Assembly: GCA_037974665.1 (NCBI GenBank)
Contig: CM075777.1
Location: forward strand, 10,563,001 to 10,627,000
Reading direction: 5' to 3'
DNA from: Ehretia macrophylla
Taxonomy: Eukaryota; Streptophyta; Magnoliopsida; Boraginales; Ehretiaceae
Length of the DNA: 64,000 bases
Shown: positions 1 to 10,991 of the stretch, piece after piece
How positions within the stretch are numbered: position 1 is the stretch's first letter
How the letters are laid out: every line of letters starts with the position of its first letter
Position numbers and translations under genes: made by a program
The notes under the pieces: model-generated
Database searches by the model: none
Told to the model about the DNA's origin: nothing
The model's input: only the letters and a program-made list of their open reading frames with translations

Positions 1-496
1 GTTGGATGTTATGTATAGACTATATGAAGATGTTGTTTGTTGTTCATTTTGAGACCCTTGTGGTCTTGTATGTATTGGTGATAGTCTTGGTAGTTGTAAC
101 AAAGTTGTATCTTATATGTCTCGATGGTATAGCAGTTGGCATGTAATAACTGATAATAGACTTTACTACTTTTGTTTGCATGTTCGTATGCTAAGTAGGT
201 AGAATGTTGAACTTAGCTTATAAGTATAACTTGTTACTTATAACTTAGAGTTTTAAAGATATATCTTGTATGCTTGTATGATATTTTTCTTTCTTGTTTC
301 AAGACTCGGATGGCCTTGAGGAGTTTGTTGGATATGTTGACATTGAATGATGGGGTTGTATAAGAAGTTGGGTTGTAGATTGGGGTTGAATGTGATTATT
401 TGCAGGTACCAGTTAGTCCACGGTACAGAGGAGACTCTGTTCGTGTACCGAGTCCGAACTTGACCTTTAGTGTGGGGTTGGGTTTGGGGCGTTACA
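1..496 (+). mobile_element. 3' part of a solo LTR (copy D1), cut by the window edge
   Basis: This stretch matches the 3' ends of the solo LTRs at 1713-4578, 8128-10903 and 43538-46054. Shared blocks include a CTCGGATGGCC motif near 306 and CACGGTACAGAGGAGACTCT near 419. It ends in GGGGCGTTACA, the CA terminus of the family. It abuts CGGAT (497-501), which would be its right target-site duplication; the left copy lies outside the window. The sequence after it is the end of a second family member, so D1 sits inside D2. It has no coding capacity. Confidence 0.7.
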
Positions 497-704
497 CGGA
501 TGGCCTTAGTGATGGGAAAGTTATGTGGTTGAAGTTTGGAATTGTTAAGAATGTTGAAGTATGTGGTTTGTGGCTTTATCTTTTGTTTACAGGTAACCAG
601 TTAGGCCTGAAAACAGGGGAAACTTCGCTCATTTTCTCGCATTTTTCATGCCATGGGATATTGGATCGGGGCTCCAGTCTCGTGAGGGATCGAGGTGTTA
701 TACA
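497..704 (+). mobile_element. 3' end of an older LTR of the same family (copy D2)
   Basis: Directly after D1 the sequence resumes with CGGATGGCCTT, a motif that lies a few hundred bases before the 3' end in the other copies. It ends with GGTGTTATACA at 704. It is read as the rest of an older LTR into which D1 inserted at its conserved CTCGGAT motif. The right flank begins TATCACC, which also occurs near the second copy of the flanking repeat at 4603. Confidence 0.55.
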
Positions 705-1117
705 TATCACCAACTGCCCTATTTTCATATTTTTTTACACAAATTGGGAAACTTATTAAGACTCGTACATCATCGGCATGTGATTTCTGATCCTTCAAAC
801 TTCTTAAATTGGTATTGATCAGTAAAAAAAAAAAAAAGGAAAAACACTTTTTAGTTGGGACAACATCCTGTGACACATATATGCTACTATTTTTTTACAT
901 TAATGTGATATTGTGAACATTTATATTATTAATAATATAATATATAGTATAATGATTTTTTCTCTCCCAAAAAATTTTTAAATCAAAACCATTGTGGTAT
1001 AAAGGGTCACGCCCCCAAATTCGTCTAGACAAATTTGGGACTGTAATTGCCACGAGTCTAAGTGTTCTTCTCTAAATCCGCAATAAATAACAATATAACC
1101 TCAAGATAATTATAACT
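705..1117. repeat. Copy 1 of a ~410-bp direct repeat
   Basis: Begins TATCACCAACTGCCC and runs to AAGATAATTATAAC. The same stretch recurs at 4603-5013 with scattered substitutions and small indels, about 94 percent identical by eye. The inner part (GGGTCACGCCCCCAAATTC and onward) looks like the terminus of another LTR in minus orientation. No open reading frame of interest. Confidence 0.7.
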
Positions 1118-1712
1118 CCTGTCATTGGTACACATATATAGAATGTGAACGATGCATGAAAGCTCCCCATAGCTTCCCCAAGTTGACCAAAAAACAACTT
1201 TCCCAACCCGAAAGGATTATAAACTATAATATCTCAAGAAAGCATGGTCGTTTTCAAACCAAAATATATATATATATAGTATTTTTGCAAGCTGAAGACT
1301 TTTTCCTTATTATTATGGTTAAAATTATGGGAATCCAATCAGGAAAAGTTATCCTTGGCTGTAGTAGAATGGGAAAAAGAAGCACGTTAGAAGCTTATAT
1401 TCTAAACTTCTCTTCACATCCAGCATTTACCATCTGTGTAATGAACAAAATGCGAGGATCTTCAAGGTATTTTTGGTTTTTTTGTAAATTGATGACACAC
1501 TTGTACTTGGCTTGGCCAAAAAAAATTTGATAGTAGAATAAAAATTCTTACTTGCTGACTGAGGGAAAGAGAAAAAAAAAAAGTGGTTATCAATCAACAA
1601 GTTCAGAACGATGATATCCTCTGCTCTGCAGGTCAAGATACGCATTTTGACATTAGGTTAGCTTTGCATTTTTTCAAGACTAGCAGTGATAGGTCATTTT
1701 AAAAGTCCCCTA
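1118..1712. other. Intergenic, no gene recognised
   Basis: AT-rich sequence with no coding signal. The open frame of 124 codons at 1156-1530 has low-complexity composition and no recognisable motif. The last five bases (CCCTA) form the left target-site duplication of the following solo LTR. Confidence 0.5.
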
Positions 1713-4578
1713 TGTGACGATCCAAACTTAGCATATAGCATACAATACATATTTGCATATATTTATGTGTTACTTTAAAAGTTTATTTATGATTAAGAGA
1801 ATAATTTAATTTAATTCATTCATTAATAGTACTATTTATTATATTTTTGAAATACATATGAATAGAGTTTAGTAAAATTAAATAAGGTAACTATTTTAAT
1901 ATTATAATTATTAGAATTTATTCTTTTGTATTTAAGTGCTAGATTTCATTATTTCTCATTAATTGTTTAAATAACCCGAGCCCAAACATGAAAATTTTTT
2001 TATTTCTTTTTATGAATTTCATACTTTTCCCTTAATACTTGCTATTTTAGATGCATACATCTATTGAGTTTGCGTGCATAGCATATCGCGATCAACGGGA
2101 AAAAAAATTGTAAGTGAACGTAATGAATAGTAAAATTTTCCATCAATTTTTCAGCATTTTCCACTTAGAATACTTGACCCATTTGGCATAAAACTTGATT
2201 CATATGCATTAATTTAACCCACAACTAAACTCATCTACTCATATATCATTTATCATATACATATAACAGCTAAAAATTCAAAAAAATACTCAAAATAAGC
2301 CAAAAATGCCTAAAAATAGCCAAAAAAAACCCTATTACGGGAATAGTATTTTTCTTGCAAATTTTGCTCAATTTGATCTTCCAAGCTCTTCCAAAGGATT
2401 TCAAACCATTAAAAAACCTCTCCTTTACTCCTACAACTCTAATTTGGTGAAAGAGTTGCATAATTTTCATGTTTTAAGTTTATGTCAATTGTTTGAAATT
2501 CTTGAATTATTGATTATAGTTATGTTAATTGTTATTGAGGCTATCCTCGATAGAGTCTCTAAAATACAAAACTTTCTTAATTTGGGTGTTTTTAGAGACC
2601 CTAGTCTCTAAAAGCAATACTATTCATGGCAAACGTATGTGGGGTCTACCACTTTTAGTACGTGGGGTCTACCACTTTTGACTTAAAAGATACCAAAATA
2701 GAGACTCAGTCACCATTTTTTTCAACAAATTTGTGGAAGAAAATGGAGACTTGTGGAAGAAAATGGAGACTGTGTCTCTATTTTGACATCTTTTAAGTCA
2801 AAAGTAGTGGACCTCACGTATATTTGGATCATTAATGTTACTTTTTGATCCATTGAGTCTCTAAAAATACCCAAATTAAGAAAGTTTTACATTTGAAAAC
2901 TCCATTGAGGATGCCCTGATGCTTGATATACAATCTCTAGAGCCTATAGAACTCTCTTTTATAGCTTGATAACAATATCTATGGTTGAAAGCTTGATTTG
3001 TACAAAGAAGATAAAAAATAGTGACGAAATTTAGGATTTTGATATAACTTGTTATTTAGAGTGAATTGATGCTTCCTTTAGGTGCTCTAGATATTAATGA
3101 AACTAGTTAGAAACTCACGTGTGGTTGAATTGCTCGAAATCAAGTTAAAATGCGAATTTAGCTAACTTTTAAAAGGGGGTTTTTCACGGAACGTAATCCG
3201 AACACGTTTGGACTTTAGATTAGTTATCCTTGGGGCATGGAAGCACCTTTGGTGCTATCATTGCGTTAAATTGGGGTTCGAATAGGGTAGGTGTAGTTAA
3301 AACCCGCTCGGGGTCTTCCTGAGCTTTTGCTTCCAAAGTGGGTTTTCAAGACTTTGGTAGGTATCTTTCGACTTCCTTAGGAATGTAGAATGGTTGGATT
3401 GTAGTTTTGGAGAAATTCATATGGAAGAAGAATTGCATAGTTGAAGAAAGGGAAAACGTGATAAATGAATGCATTTGTGTTTATATGAACTCATAAATGT
3501 GTTGTTATGTGTCCTTATACTTGTCTAAGGTATAAACATACTAATTGAAGAGAAAACGGGAAAAATATGCTATTTGTCTCATTTATGTTATATCGTTACT
3601 TTGTGCTTATTGTGGCTAATTGTAAGGGCGGCCTATTTTATCGTCCCTCTTATGTGATATTTGATGATCTTGGTTCTCGTAGACTTGATTCGGGGTTGCT
3701 CAACCTATTCAGGCATGGTAGTGTCGAGTAACGCGGGCGGTATCGGGCTTGCCGTGCTCCCTCGACTACCATGGTTTCCTAATCCCTATCTCGCTTAGGC
3801 ATACTCCCCTACCCCAGAAGCGTGGTTCACTTCGTTAGGGCATACGGACCTACCTCAAAAGATTATGGGTCGTAGGATCGAGGTACATCCAGAGTACCCT
3901 ATTTGGAGGAATAAGGGGTTTGCCGGTATTTGCTTGAAGATCATGGTTCGTGGTTCGAGATTGGAGACAAGGAGTTGAACCGTATCCTTTTATAAAGTGT
4001 TTAACTACTTGTTTCATTAGCTTGCTTATTGGTGATATTTATGTGTTATCTTTGTTGCATCTCATGGAAGCATTCCCCGGTATGTTGCATCACCTCCCTC
4101 ACTGAACAATTGTATTGTTCACTCCTCTTTTCAACATGTCCCAGGAAAAGCTGGAGATATGATTACCTCTTGTGTGTCCTGCCTGCTCTATCAATGTGTA
4201 GAACAAGGAAGAATGTGTACATGATATGTTTGTATACTATTTGAGACCTTATGGTCATGTATGTATTTGTGTTATGTTAAGAAATATAATATTAAAGTTT
4301 TAGTCTTGGGTGATGGTTAGGTGCTAGTGGTTTGTAATAACTTTTATTGTTTTACTTTATTGTCTAGTTAACTTGCATGCTTGTAAGGATGAAATGGATT
4401 GAGGTTGTGGATTATGGTCTTGTGGTTGTATGTTGTTATTTGCAGGTTTTTAGATAGTCCTATATATAGGGGAAACTCCGTCCGTTTTTCCCTAAATTTC
4501 GTGCCCGGGATTTGAAATTGGGTTGAGAATAGCATGGTTAATAGAAGTTTAGGTTCTGTGAAGGATCGGGGTGCTACA
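1713..4578 (+). mobile_element. Solo LTR, copy A (2.87 kb)
   Basis: Starts TGTGACGATCC and ends GGGGTGCTACA, so it has TG...CA termini. It is flanked by CCCTA (1708-1712) and CTCTA (4579-4583), a 5-bp target-site duplication with one mismatch. It shares ordered blocks with copies B and C: a TGTCCCAGG/CTCACTGAGCAA-type block near 4080-4150, a GGGTCGTAGGATCGAGGTACATCC block near 3868, and the 3' block before the end. There is no internal domain, primer-binding site or second LTR, so it is read as a solo LTR left by LTR-LTR recombination. LTRs of 2.5-2.9 kb are typical of Tekay/Del chromoviruses, but that family assignment is inference. A Tourist-like MITE is nested at 2539-2916. Confidence 0.75.
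2539..2916. mobile_element. Tourist-like MITE inside solo LTR A
   Basis: 378-bp foldback element. The left end GGCTATCCTCGATAGAG pairs with the right end CTCCATTGAGGATGCCC, and the inverted similarity continues inward (TCTCTAAAAATACCC near the right arm against GGGTGTTTTTAGAGA at the left). It is flanked by TGA on both sides. A related copy at 19460-19813 has the PIF/Harbinger-type TTA duplication. There is a small internal duplication of GTGGAAGAAAATGGAGACT near 2732-2770. Confidence 0.65.
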
Positions 4579-4602
4579 CTCTAACTGCGCATTGCTAGTC
4601 CA

Positions 4603-5013
4603 TATCACCAACTGCCCCTATTTTCATAATTTGTTGCACAAATTGGGAAACTTATTAAGACTCGTACATCATCAGCGTGAGATTACTAATCCTTCAAACT
4701 TTTTAAATTGGTACTGAACGGTAAAAAAAATAAGGAAAAACACTTTTTAGTTGGGACCACATCCTATGACTCATATATACTACTATTTCTTTACATTAAT
4801 GTGATATTGTAAACATTTATAATAATAATAATATAATATATAGTATAATGATTTATTCTCTCCCAAAGAAATTTTAAATCAAAACCATTGTGGTATATAG
4901 GGTCACGCCCCCAAATTCAACTAGACGAATTTGGGGCCGTAATTGCCACGAGCCTAAGTGTTCTTCTCTAAATCCGCAATAAATAACAATATAATCTCAA
5001 GATAATTATAACA
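4603..5013. repeat. Copy 2 of the ~410-bp direct repeat
   Basis: Begins TATCACCAACTGCCCC and follows copy 1 (705-1117) to AAGATAATTATAAC, then diverges. The 24 bases between solo LTR A and this repeat are absent at copy 1, where LTR D2 abuts the repeat directly. Confidence 0.7.
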
Positions 5014-6238
5014 GCAAGGCTTAGTGCATTTACATTTATAAGAAATAATAATCAACTCGAATACCTAAACGACACTCCAAATTAAACACTTTTAAAAAAA
5101 AAATTACATAAGGCCTAAGATAATGGTGGCGTAGTAAAACAAGAAAAATTAAAATTTAAGAGCTAATCACCATAAATTAATTTCTAGAGATGCACAATCC
5201 TGAAGTTTAACTGAGCAATGATGTTTGACTTCCACCTCAATCGGACTTACTCAAAGTCTAATTCTTGTCGTCTCCAAAAAGGTGGATAAAAATGAAGGCA
5301 TAAGCACGAAATACTCAGTAAGCGGAATCCCCATGAAAATAACATGGACCTCATCGAATGTTAATTAAAATAATGTTATAAAAGATAAATGCAACTCATT
5401 GGGAAAATTAGTACAAATGCAATATGATAGAACTTTAAATAATATAGATAATCGATATAAGGATGATTTGGCCTAAACATGTGGTATCAAGTCATTGGAA
5501 AATTAGTGTCTAACATAAACGAACATGTCATGCATGCAATTGATCACAAAATATGAACACTTCAATATAATGTGTCTCTATGATCAATATAAATTGCATT
5601 TGACAATAAACTTGAACATGTTATATATAAAATCAGTAAAGCACATCTTATGCACATAAAATATAAATAGAGAAAATACATAAAATTCCAACTTGAATGA
5701 AGGAAAATCACAAATTTTCATTGAATTTAGAGGCCTAAAAGGACTTTAAAACAATCCCAATTCATTTGGATATAATTCAAAATTATTATGAAAAATTGTG
5801 CACAAAATTCAATATTTAGATAAGGCCAATTAAATATTACCAAGGAAAATAAAGTGATAAGACCTTATTTGGTATATGTGGAAAAATTACACTAATAGAA
5901 ATTTATTAGATATCCTCTAGCCAAACACATCATTTCACACTTAAAATAAGGCAATGTTTGGTTTCACACAATTTTCAAAATATTTAGTTTGCAAAAAGGT
6001 CGCTCTAGCCAAACAAGGTCCTTCCTTTTAAACTAAGGCGTTGTTTTGTTGTGCAATTTAATTTCAAAATCCGGAAAATAAAAAAACGGCTATCACCAAA
6101 TTCGGCCCTTGAAAAATAAAAAGGGCACTCACAAATGAAGCTGCCTAGGCTCGAACCCATAACATACAAAATGTTTTCCAACTGCCTTACTAACAACACA
6201 TACTAAGCTATTTAATAAATCAAAACTTTAGTATTTAA
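5014..6238. other. Intergenic; possible remnant of a minus-oriented LTR
   Basis: No gene recognised. The block from GGGTCACGCCCCC (about 4900) through AAATACTCAGTAAGCGG (about 5310) resembles the terminal and middle parts of a long LTR read on the minus strand, but no second terminus or target-site duplication could be fixed. Near 6147, GGCTCGAACCCATAAC is the reverse complement of a B-box-like tRNA promoter element (GGTTCGA-type). Confidence 0.35.
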
Positions 6239-6677
6239 GGCTCCGTTTGTTTGCCGTAAAATATTTTTCCATAAAATATTTTTCGGATTTTTCAGTATTT
6301 GGTAATACTGAAAAATTAGTCAACTGTAAAATATTTTTCAATCAACAATTACGGCTGCTTTTGCTTAATTTTTCGGTGTTTTGTAATATTGGAAAATTGG
6401 TCAACTATAAAATATTTTTTAGTCAACAATTACGGCTAGTACAAAATTCTGAAAAATATTTTCATATCCTTTGGGATAAAAAAATATTTTACATAACTCA
6501 CTGTACATTCAAATACCAGAAAATATTTTTTAATATTCTATTTTCTAGAAAAATATTTTCTCTCAATAAGTTATTTTACGGCAAACAAACAGAGTCCATA
6601 AAAATATTTTATTTTCTAATATTTTTACTGAAAATATTTTTCACAAGCAATTTATTTTGTGACAAACAAACGAAGCC
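6239..6677. mobile_element. Tourist-like MITE, 439 bp, TAA target duplication
   Basis: The left end GGCTCCGTTTGTTTGCCGT pairs with the right end ACAAACAAACGAAGCC. TAA stands immediately on both sides (6236-6238 and 6678-6680), the TWA duplication typical of PIF/Harbinger MITEs. Inner ATATTTTTC motifs alternate in both orientations. A second inner copy of the arm, ending in TTACGGCAAACAAACAGAGTC near 6595, suggests a compound structure. The 146-codon open frame across it is a by-product of the low-complexity sequence. Confidence 0.75.
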
Positions 6678-7142
6678 TAAACCGTAGAACTTGCGACCAT
6701 TTCATCGTCACAAAAAAAAAGAACAATTTTAATGTACCAAGATTTGAACCTATGACCCTTTCATAATTGGGCAAGCATTCAACTAATCAACACCAACTCA
6801 ATTTTGGATCGAAAAGGACCATACAATTAAGGTCTTATTAAGCAGCTATTGAAAAAAAGTAAAAATACTATTATATGTATGCAGTTACCAAGACTCGACC
6901 TAACACTTTCTGGGACGTGGTTGCCTATTGAAAGAAAAAGCTTGTATAAAACATTTATCTAAAACCACTAATCGGTACGGCTGTCTATGAGCTGTTGGAT
7001 CTAAAGATAAAAAAAAAGGCAAAGACTACTGTTTGGAACACTTCTCAAAAACTATTTTTTAGTTTTTAAAAACAAAAAATTTATTTGGGTGGAGTTGTTT
7101 TTGAAAATTATTTTCAAAAACTATTCTCAAAAATCAATTTTT
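6678..7142. other. Intergenic with tRNA-like B-box motifs on the minus strand
   Basis: No gene. At 6732-6745 AAGATTTGAACCTATG is the reverse complement of an AGGTTCAAATCTT B-box-like string, and a weaker relative lies near 6890. From 7020 on the sequence is low complexity (AAAACTATTTTT-type inverted motifs), probably one arm of a decayed foldback element that continues after the SINE. Confidence 0.35.
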
Positions 7143-7159
7143 AAAAACTAAAAAGAGAA

Positions 7160-7268
7160 GCCACTAGGGCTTTAGTCTAGTGGTAATGTTACTCGCTGTT
7201 ATGCGAAAAATTACGAGTTTGAATTTTGTTGGTTAAGTTATATGGCCTATACCTCCCCTGAATCCAAA
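7160..7268 (+). mobile_element. tRNA-derived SINE with 17-bp target-site duplication
   Basis: The ~109-bp insert begins GCCACTAGGGCTTTAG. An A-box-like TAGTCTAGTGG is followed about 35 bases later by a degenerate B box around GAGTTTGAATTTT, and the end is a short A run. It is flanked by a perfect 17-bp direct repeat (AAAAACTAAAAAGAGAA at 7143-7159 and 7269-7285), the signature of LINE-assisted retroposition. It splits an AT-rich foldback sequence. Confidence 0.65.
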
Positions 7269-7668
7269 AAAAACTAAAAAGAGAAAACACTTCCAAGTAA
7301 TTTTTTGAGTTTTTGGTTCTCAGAACAAGCAAAAACACGGAGAACAATTTTAATGGCATTTTCGTAATTAAAGTCAACGTTAAGACCCAACTCCAAACCA
7401 ACTTCAAAAAATGTCTCTCACCACAACTTTTCTTTCTTCTTTCTTCAGACAACGTTTTCTTTCTTTCCTCAGGCAACTTCTGCTGACCTGCATGTATTAG
7501 TACGTCCTGGCACAGTTGCCGCTACTAAAGCGAATTTGTATATAGTTAATAGGAAGAAAATTTTGTTTGTTGTTGGAGCTCTTTCACATGCAATCTCTAT
7601 CCCTTCTGTATCAAGGCCTTCATTTCATGTTTGTGGGTATCACGTTGATCGCTTAATATCGAAACCTA

Positions 7669-7889
7669 CAGGGATGGAGTCAGAATTTTAAAATTGAAAG
7701 GATCAAGATTCAAATAAAAACATTCATAACAAGAAAAAAAATAAGGGGGCCGTTAACTTATTTTTAACGATACTACATAGATTTTTTTAACGACTATAAC
7801 TTTTTTTAATAATATTACATAGACTTTTTTAAAAAAATATATATTAGGGGTTGGGGGCCCCTGCCGACCCCGGTCTAGCTGTGCCCCTA
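7669..7889. mobile_element. hAT-like MITE, 221 bp
   Basis: The left end CAGGGATGGAGTCAG pairs imperfectly with the right end CTAGCTGTGCCCCTA. It is flanked by GAAACCTA (7661-7668) and GGAACCTA (7890-7897), an 8-bp duplication with one mismatch, as expected for hAT transposition. It interrupts the reading frame described at 7473. Confidence 0.6.
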
Positions 7890-8127
7890 GGAACCTAGTC
7901 AAGTTTTTTCAGGCGTTGATTCTCAAAAGGTACTCATGACAGTTTGTGGATCAAAATCTTCTTTCTTTGACTGTTCTCTTAGTAAGTTGACTTCCAGGTC
8001 TAAACATCCTGGCGTGCCAGCAAATACAGCTCTCTCACTTATAACAGCAAGAGAAGTTTCCATCGTTTTAGAAAAGCCAGTATGAGTTTAACGAATAAGG
8101 AACAACTTGATAAATTTGTGCTCTATG

Positions 8128-10903
8128 TGTGATACCCTGAACCCAACACTTTATTAATTGCATTCATTAAATGATTAACTTAGATGTAACTTAGCTAATT
8201 ATTTCATTTTTTCATATTTCTATGAATTCAACTGTTTCTTTTCATGCATTTTATATTTTTATAAAATACTACATGTTTTTAGGGGACTATATCCCTTGAC
8301 CGTGAGTGTATTGCATATCGGGATCAACAAAAAAAAATTCACAAAATGTATGATGAATAGTACCAGCAGGATTTTTTCTAGATTTTTTAGATTTTTGGCA
8401 TTTTGTTTTGCTGAAATTTAATCACCCAAGTGACCCATTTACCCTTACTAAAATTCCCTAATTGCTTGACCCACTCTTTGACCATCTCATGAGAATATTA
8501 TAAGTCAAAAACAAAAACAAAAACAAAAAAAGGGGTCAAAAAAATGGCCAAAAAAAAGTTACGAGAATAGTAACTTCTCCAAAAAAAAATTTGCTCCTTG
8601 TTTCATTCTTACTTCCATTGCTTCCCAAATTGGTTGTGCTTCATCCTTAGGACCTTAAAACCATTCTTTAATCTTCAAAAGAGGTGAAGGTGCATTTCAT
8701 TCTTGTATTAAATTCAATTAAAGTTTGTGCTATTATTTTTGTGATCTAATATTGTAGTGGTTTAATGCTTGTTCCGTTGCTTCTTATATGCTCTAATGAC
8801 TTCATAGAATATATTTGATGGTTTAAAATGCTTGTTGAATGCTTGAAAATGAAAATAGCATTTGGGGAAGATGATTGAATAGTACTTTTGTCATGAAAAT
8901 GACCTAGAAAATATTTTTGTCTCGGATTTCAAATTTCTTGCTCGTGTAGGTCATTGGCATGTTAGATTGACATAATGTGGAATAAAATTGAGGTGCTCTT
9001 TGAGAAAATCATGAAAACAGACCTAATTTAAGTCGGGGTTGAAAAACGGAGTTGTCCGTTTGCTCGTTTTTATTTAGGGCTTTGTCTTAGTAGGTCATAG
9101 AGGCATTTTCCATGCAATTATGGCGTCGGTTGGGGTTTCGGGTAATATAACTCCTTTATAAAATCGTAAGAGGGAAATCGGGGTTTTTGGATAAACATGG
9201 GTGGATCCGGAGTTTCGTAGCTTTTAAGTGGGTCATAAAATGTCCTTAAATAGGGTGTGAAGTCGGTTTCGAGTTTGGTTATCATATGAGTTCATAGGTG
9301 CATAATTTATATTGACTTTAAGCATAATAGTTGAACTTAAGAATTAGACTTGTGTTAGCTTGAAATGTCGCACCATATGCTTCCTATATTGATTGTCATT
9401 GCATTTCATGCCTATATTGCTTAGTTGAATGATATATAGATCAAACATTGTTAAATGCTTATATGATGTGAACTTGGTTATATCGGTTATAAATATCAGT
9501 TATGTGAATCCTCGTGATAAATATATATTCTATTGTATGATAGGGTCGATTTATTGAGTTGTTTCTCGTATTTTGGAGCTCGGTAAAGGTAAGGGTTGCA
9601 TCATACTTGGCATCTTAACTGATTCATTGATTTTTCATTCTGATGGTTATCGTGTAGATTATGAGTTATTGTTTAATTACTTTAATTGTATTGTTATGTG
9701 TTCGTTTATATGTCAACTAGGAAGTATTATGTTATCTAGGTTACAAATGCTTGTTAATGGAAATTCATGTGTGAGGACAACCTACTTTGTTGTCCTTAAA
9801 TGTGTTTATTGATTATATTGTCATTGTCATCATACTTGCATTGCATCGTGGTTGCGCAACCTCATTGTTCAGGGCGGATGCGACGGGCCTCTATGGGCGG
9901 CATTGGGCTTACCGGGGTTGGTGCTCTAGCTCCGTACCCTATTCTCTCACTCGCCTAGTATGGAGTACGCTAAGGGGTATTGGGTCGTAGGATCAGGTAC
10001 ATCCAGAGTACCCATTGGAGTGATTGGGGGTTTATGCTGGCACATTGAACGTGGTTCATGGTTCGTGACTGGTGGTTCGTGATCGGAGATAAGAGAATTC
10101 TAGAGTGTTGGGGTTAAGTGCATCGTATCCTTTGATATGTGTGGTTATTTGCTATTTCAGTTGTACTTTACTTGCTTTTATTGCTTAATTGCTATAATTG
10201 TCGCATTGCACGTCCCAGGTAGACTTTATCCCTCACTGAGCAATAGTAGTTGCTCATACCTCGCTAACATGTTTCAAGAGGTGCTGAGGTTGAACCACAG
10301 TTTGATTTAGTTGAGGGTGAGGAGCAGGTACAGGCGGAACAGTTATCATAGTTGCTGTGTTCTTTGCTCTTGTGGTGGATGTGTTTCTGCTGTTATGTGG
10401 AGAATCTGCTAGTTGTTTATTTTCTATTTTGGAGCCTTGAACTTATGTATATATTGTTTAGTTGTAAGTTTATATTTAATGTATGATAAGTATCCATGAC
10501 ATGTAATAACTAGCATTCTTACTTTTAGTTTGCTGCATGCTTGTGTGTTGGCCGTGGGGGTTGAAATGGTTGTCTTTAAATTCTAAGTATGTTTAAATGT
10601 TATCATGGAGTGGCATGATAAGCGGTTTCTGCTAAAAAGTTATACTGGGAATGCATACTTGTATGTATTTATATTGTCTTGTGCTGTTTAAGGCTCGGAT
10701 GGCCTTGAAGTTGGGATTTCAATTAGAAATATTGTTCCTTTTACTTCGTGGTTTTATTTGAATGCTTACATATTTTCGGAATGTCCACGGTACAGAGGAG
10801 ACTCTGTCCGTTTTTTCTAAAATTTTATGACTTGAGTTTTGGATCGGGTTTTGTTTAGTGGATATATAGAGCTGCTGTTTCTATGAAGGGACAGGGCGTT
10901 ACA
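8128..10903 (+). mobile_element. Solo LTR, copy B (2.78 kb)
   Basis: Starts TGTGATACCCTG and ends AGGGCGTTACA. It is flanked by CTATG (8123-8127) and CTACG (10904-10908), a 5-bp duplication differing by a C-to-T transition. It shares the ordered family blocks, including GGGTCGTAGGATCAGGTACATCC near 9983, the CTCACTGAGCAA block near 10233, a CTCGGATGGCC motif near 10694 and CACGGTACAGAGGAGACTCT near 10787. No coding domain or internal LTR pair. It inserted into the coding frame at 7473-10991; removing it and one target copy restores a Tyr-Gly junction. Confidence 0.8.
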
Positions 10904-10991
10904 CTACGGATATTTCATATACAATGTTACAAAGAGAAGTAGCAATTCCAATCCATTCGAAGGAGTTGCACATGAGATTGGATGTGGATAG

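Larger units (their letters stand above)
7473..10991 (+). pseudogene. Fossil coding exon of an unrecognised gene, split by a MITE and a solo LTR
   Basis: A polypyrimidine tract and CAG at 7472 look like a splice acceptor. The frame from 7473 then runs open (ATSADLHVLVRPGTVAATKA at its start) up to the MITE at 7669-7889. Removing the MITE and one target-site copy (7890-7897) keeps the frame open through GVDSQKVLMTVCGSKSSFFD to 8079. A one-base shift near 8076 then moves reading to SMSLTNKEQLDKFVLY. This frame runs into the solo LTR at 8128 and resumes after it (GYFIYNVTKRSSNSNPFEGV), ending at TAG 10989-10991. Two independent insertions thus interrupt one continuous reading frame, strong evidence that it once coded. 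About 170 codons remain, with no clear Met start. The alternative is that 8079 is a true exon end, since GTATGAGT follows. I do not recognise the protein family. Confidence 0.55.

Noticed and set aside
400..759. 119-codon open frame on the plus strand
   Set aside because: It spans the ends of two solo LTRs and the flanking repeat, with no domain; the frame is accidental.
6247..6687. 146-codon open frame
   Set aside because: It lies entirely within the Tourist-like MITE, and its Phe/Lys-rich peptide follows from ATATTTT repeats.
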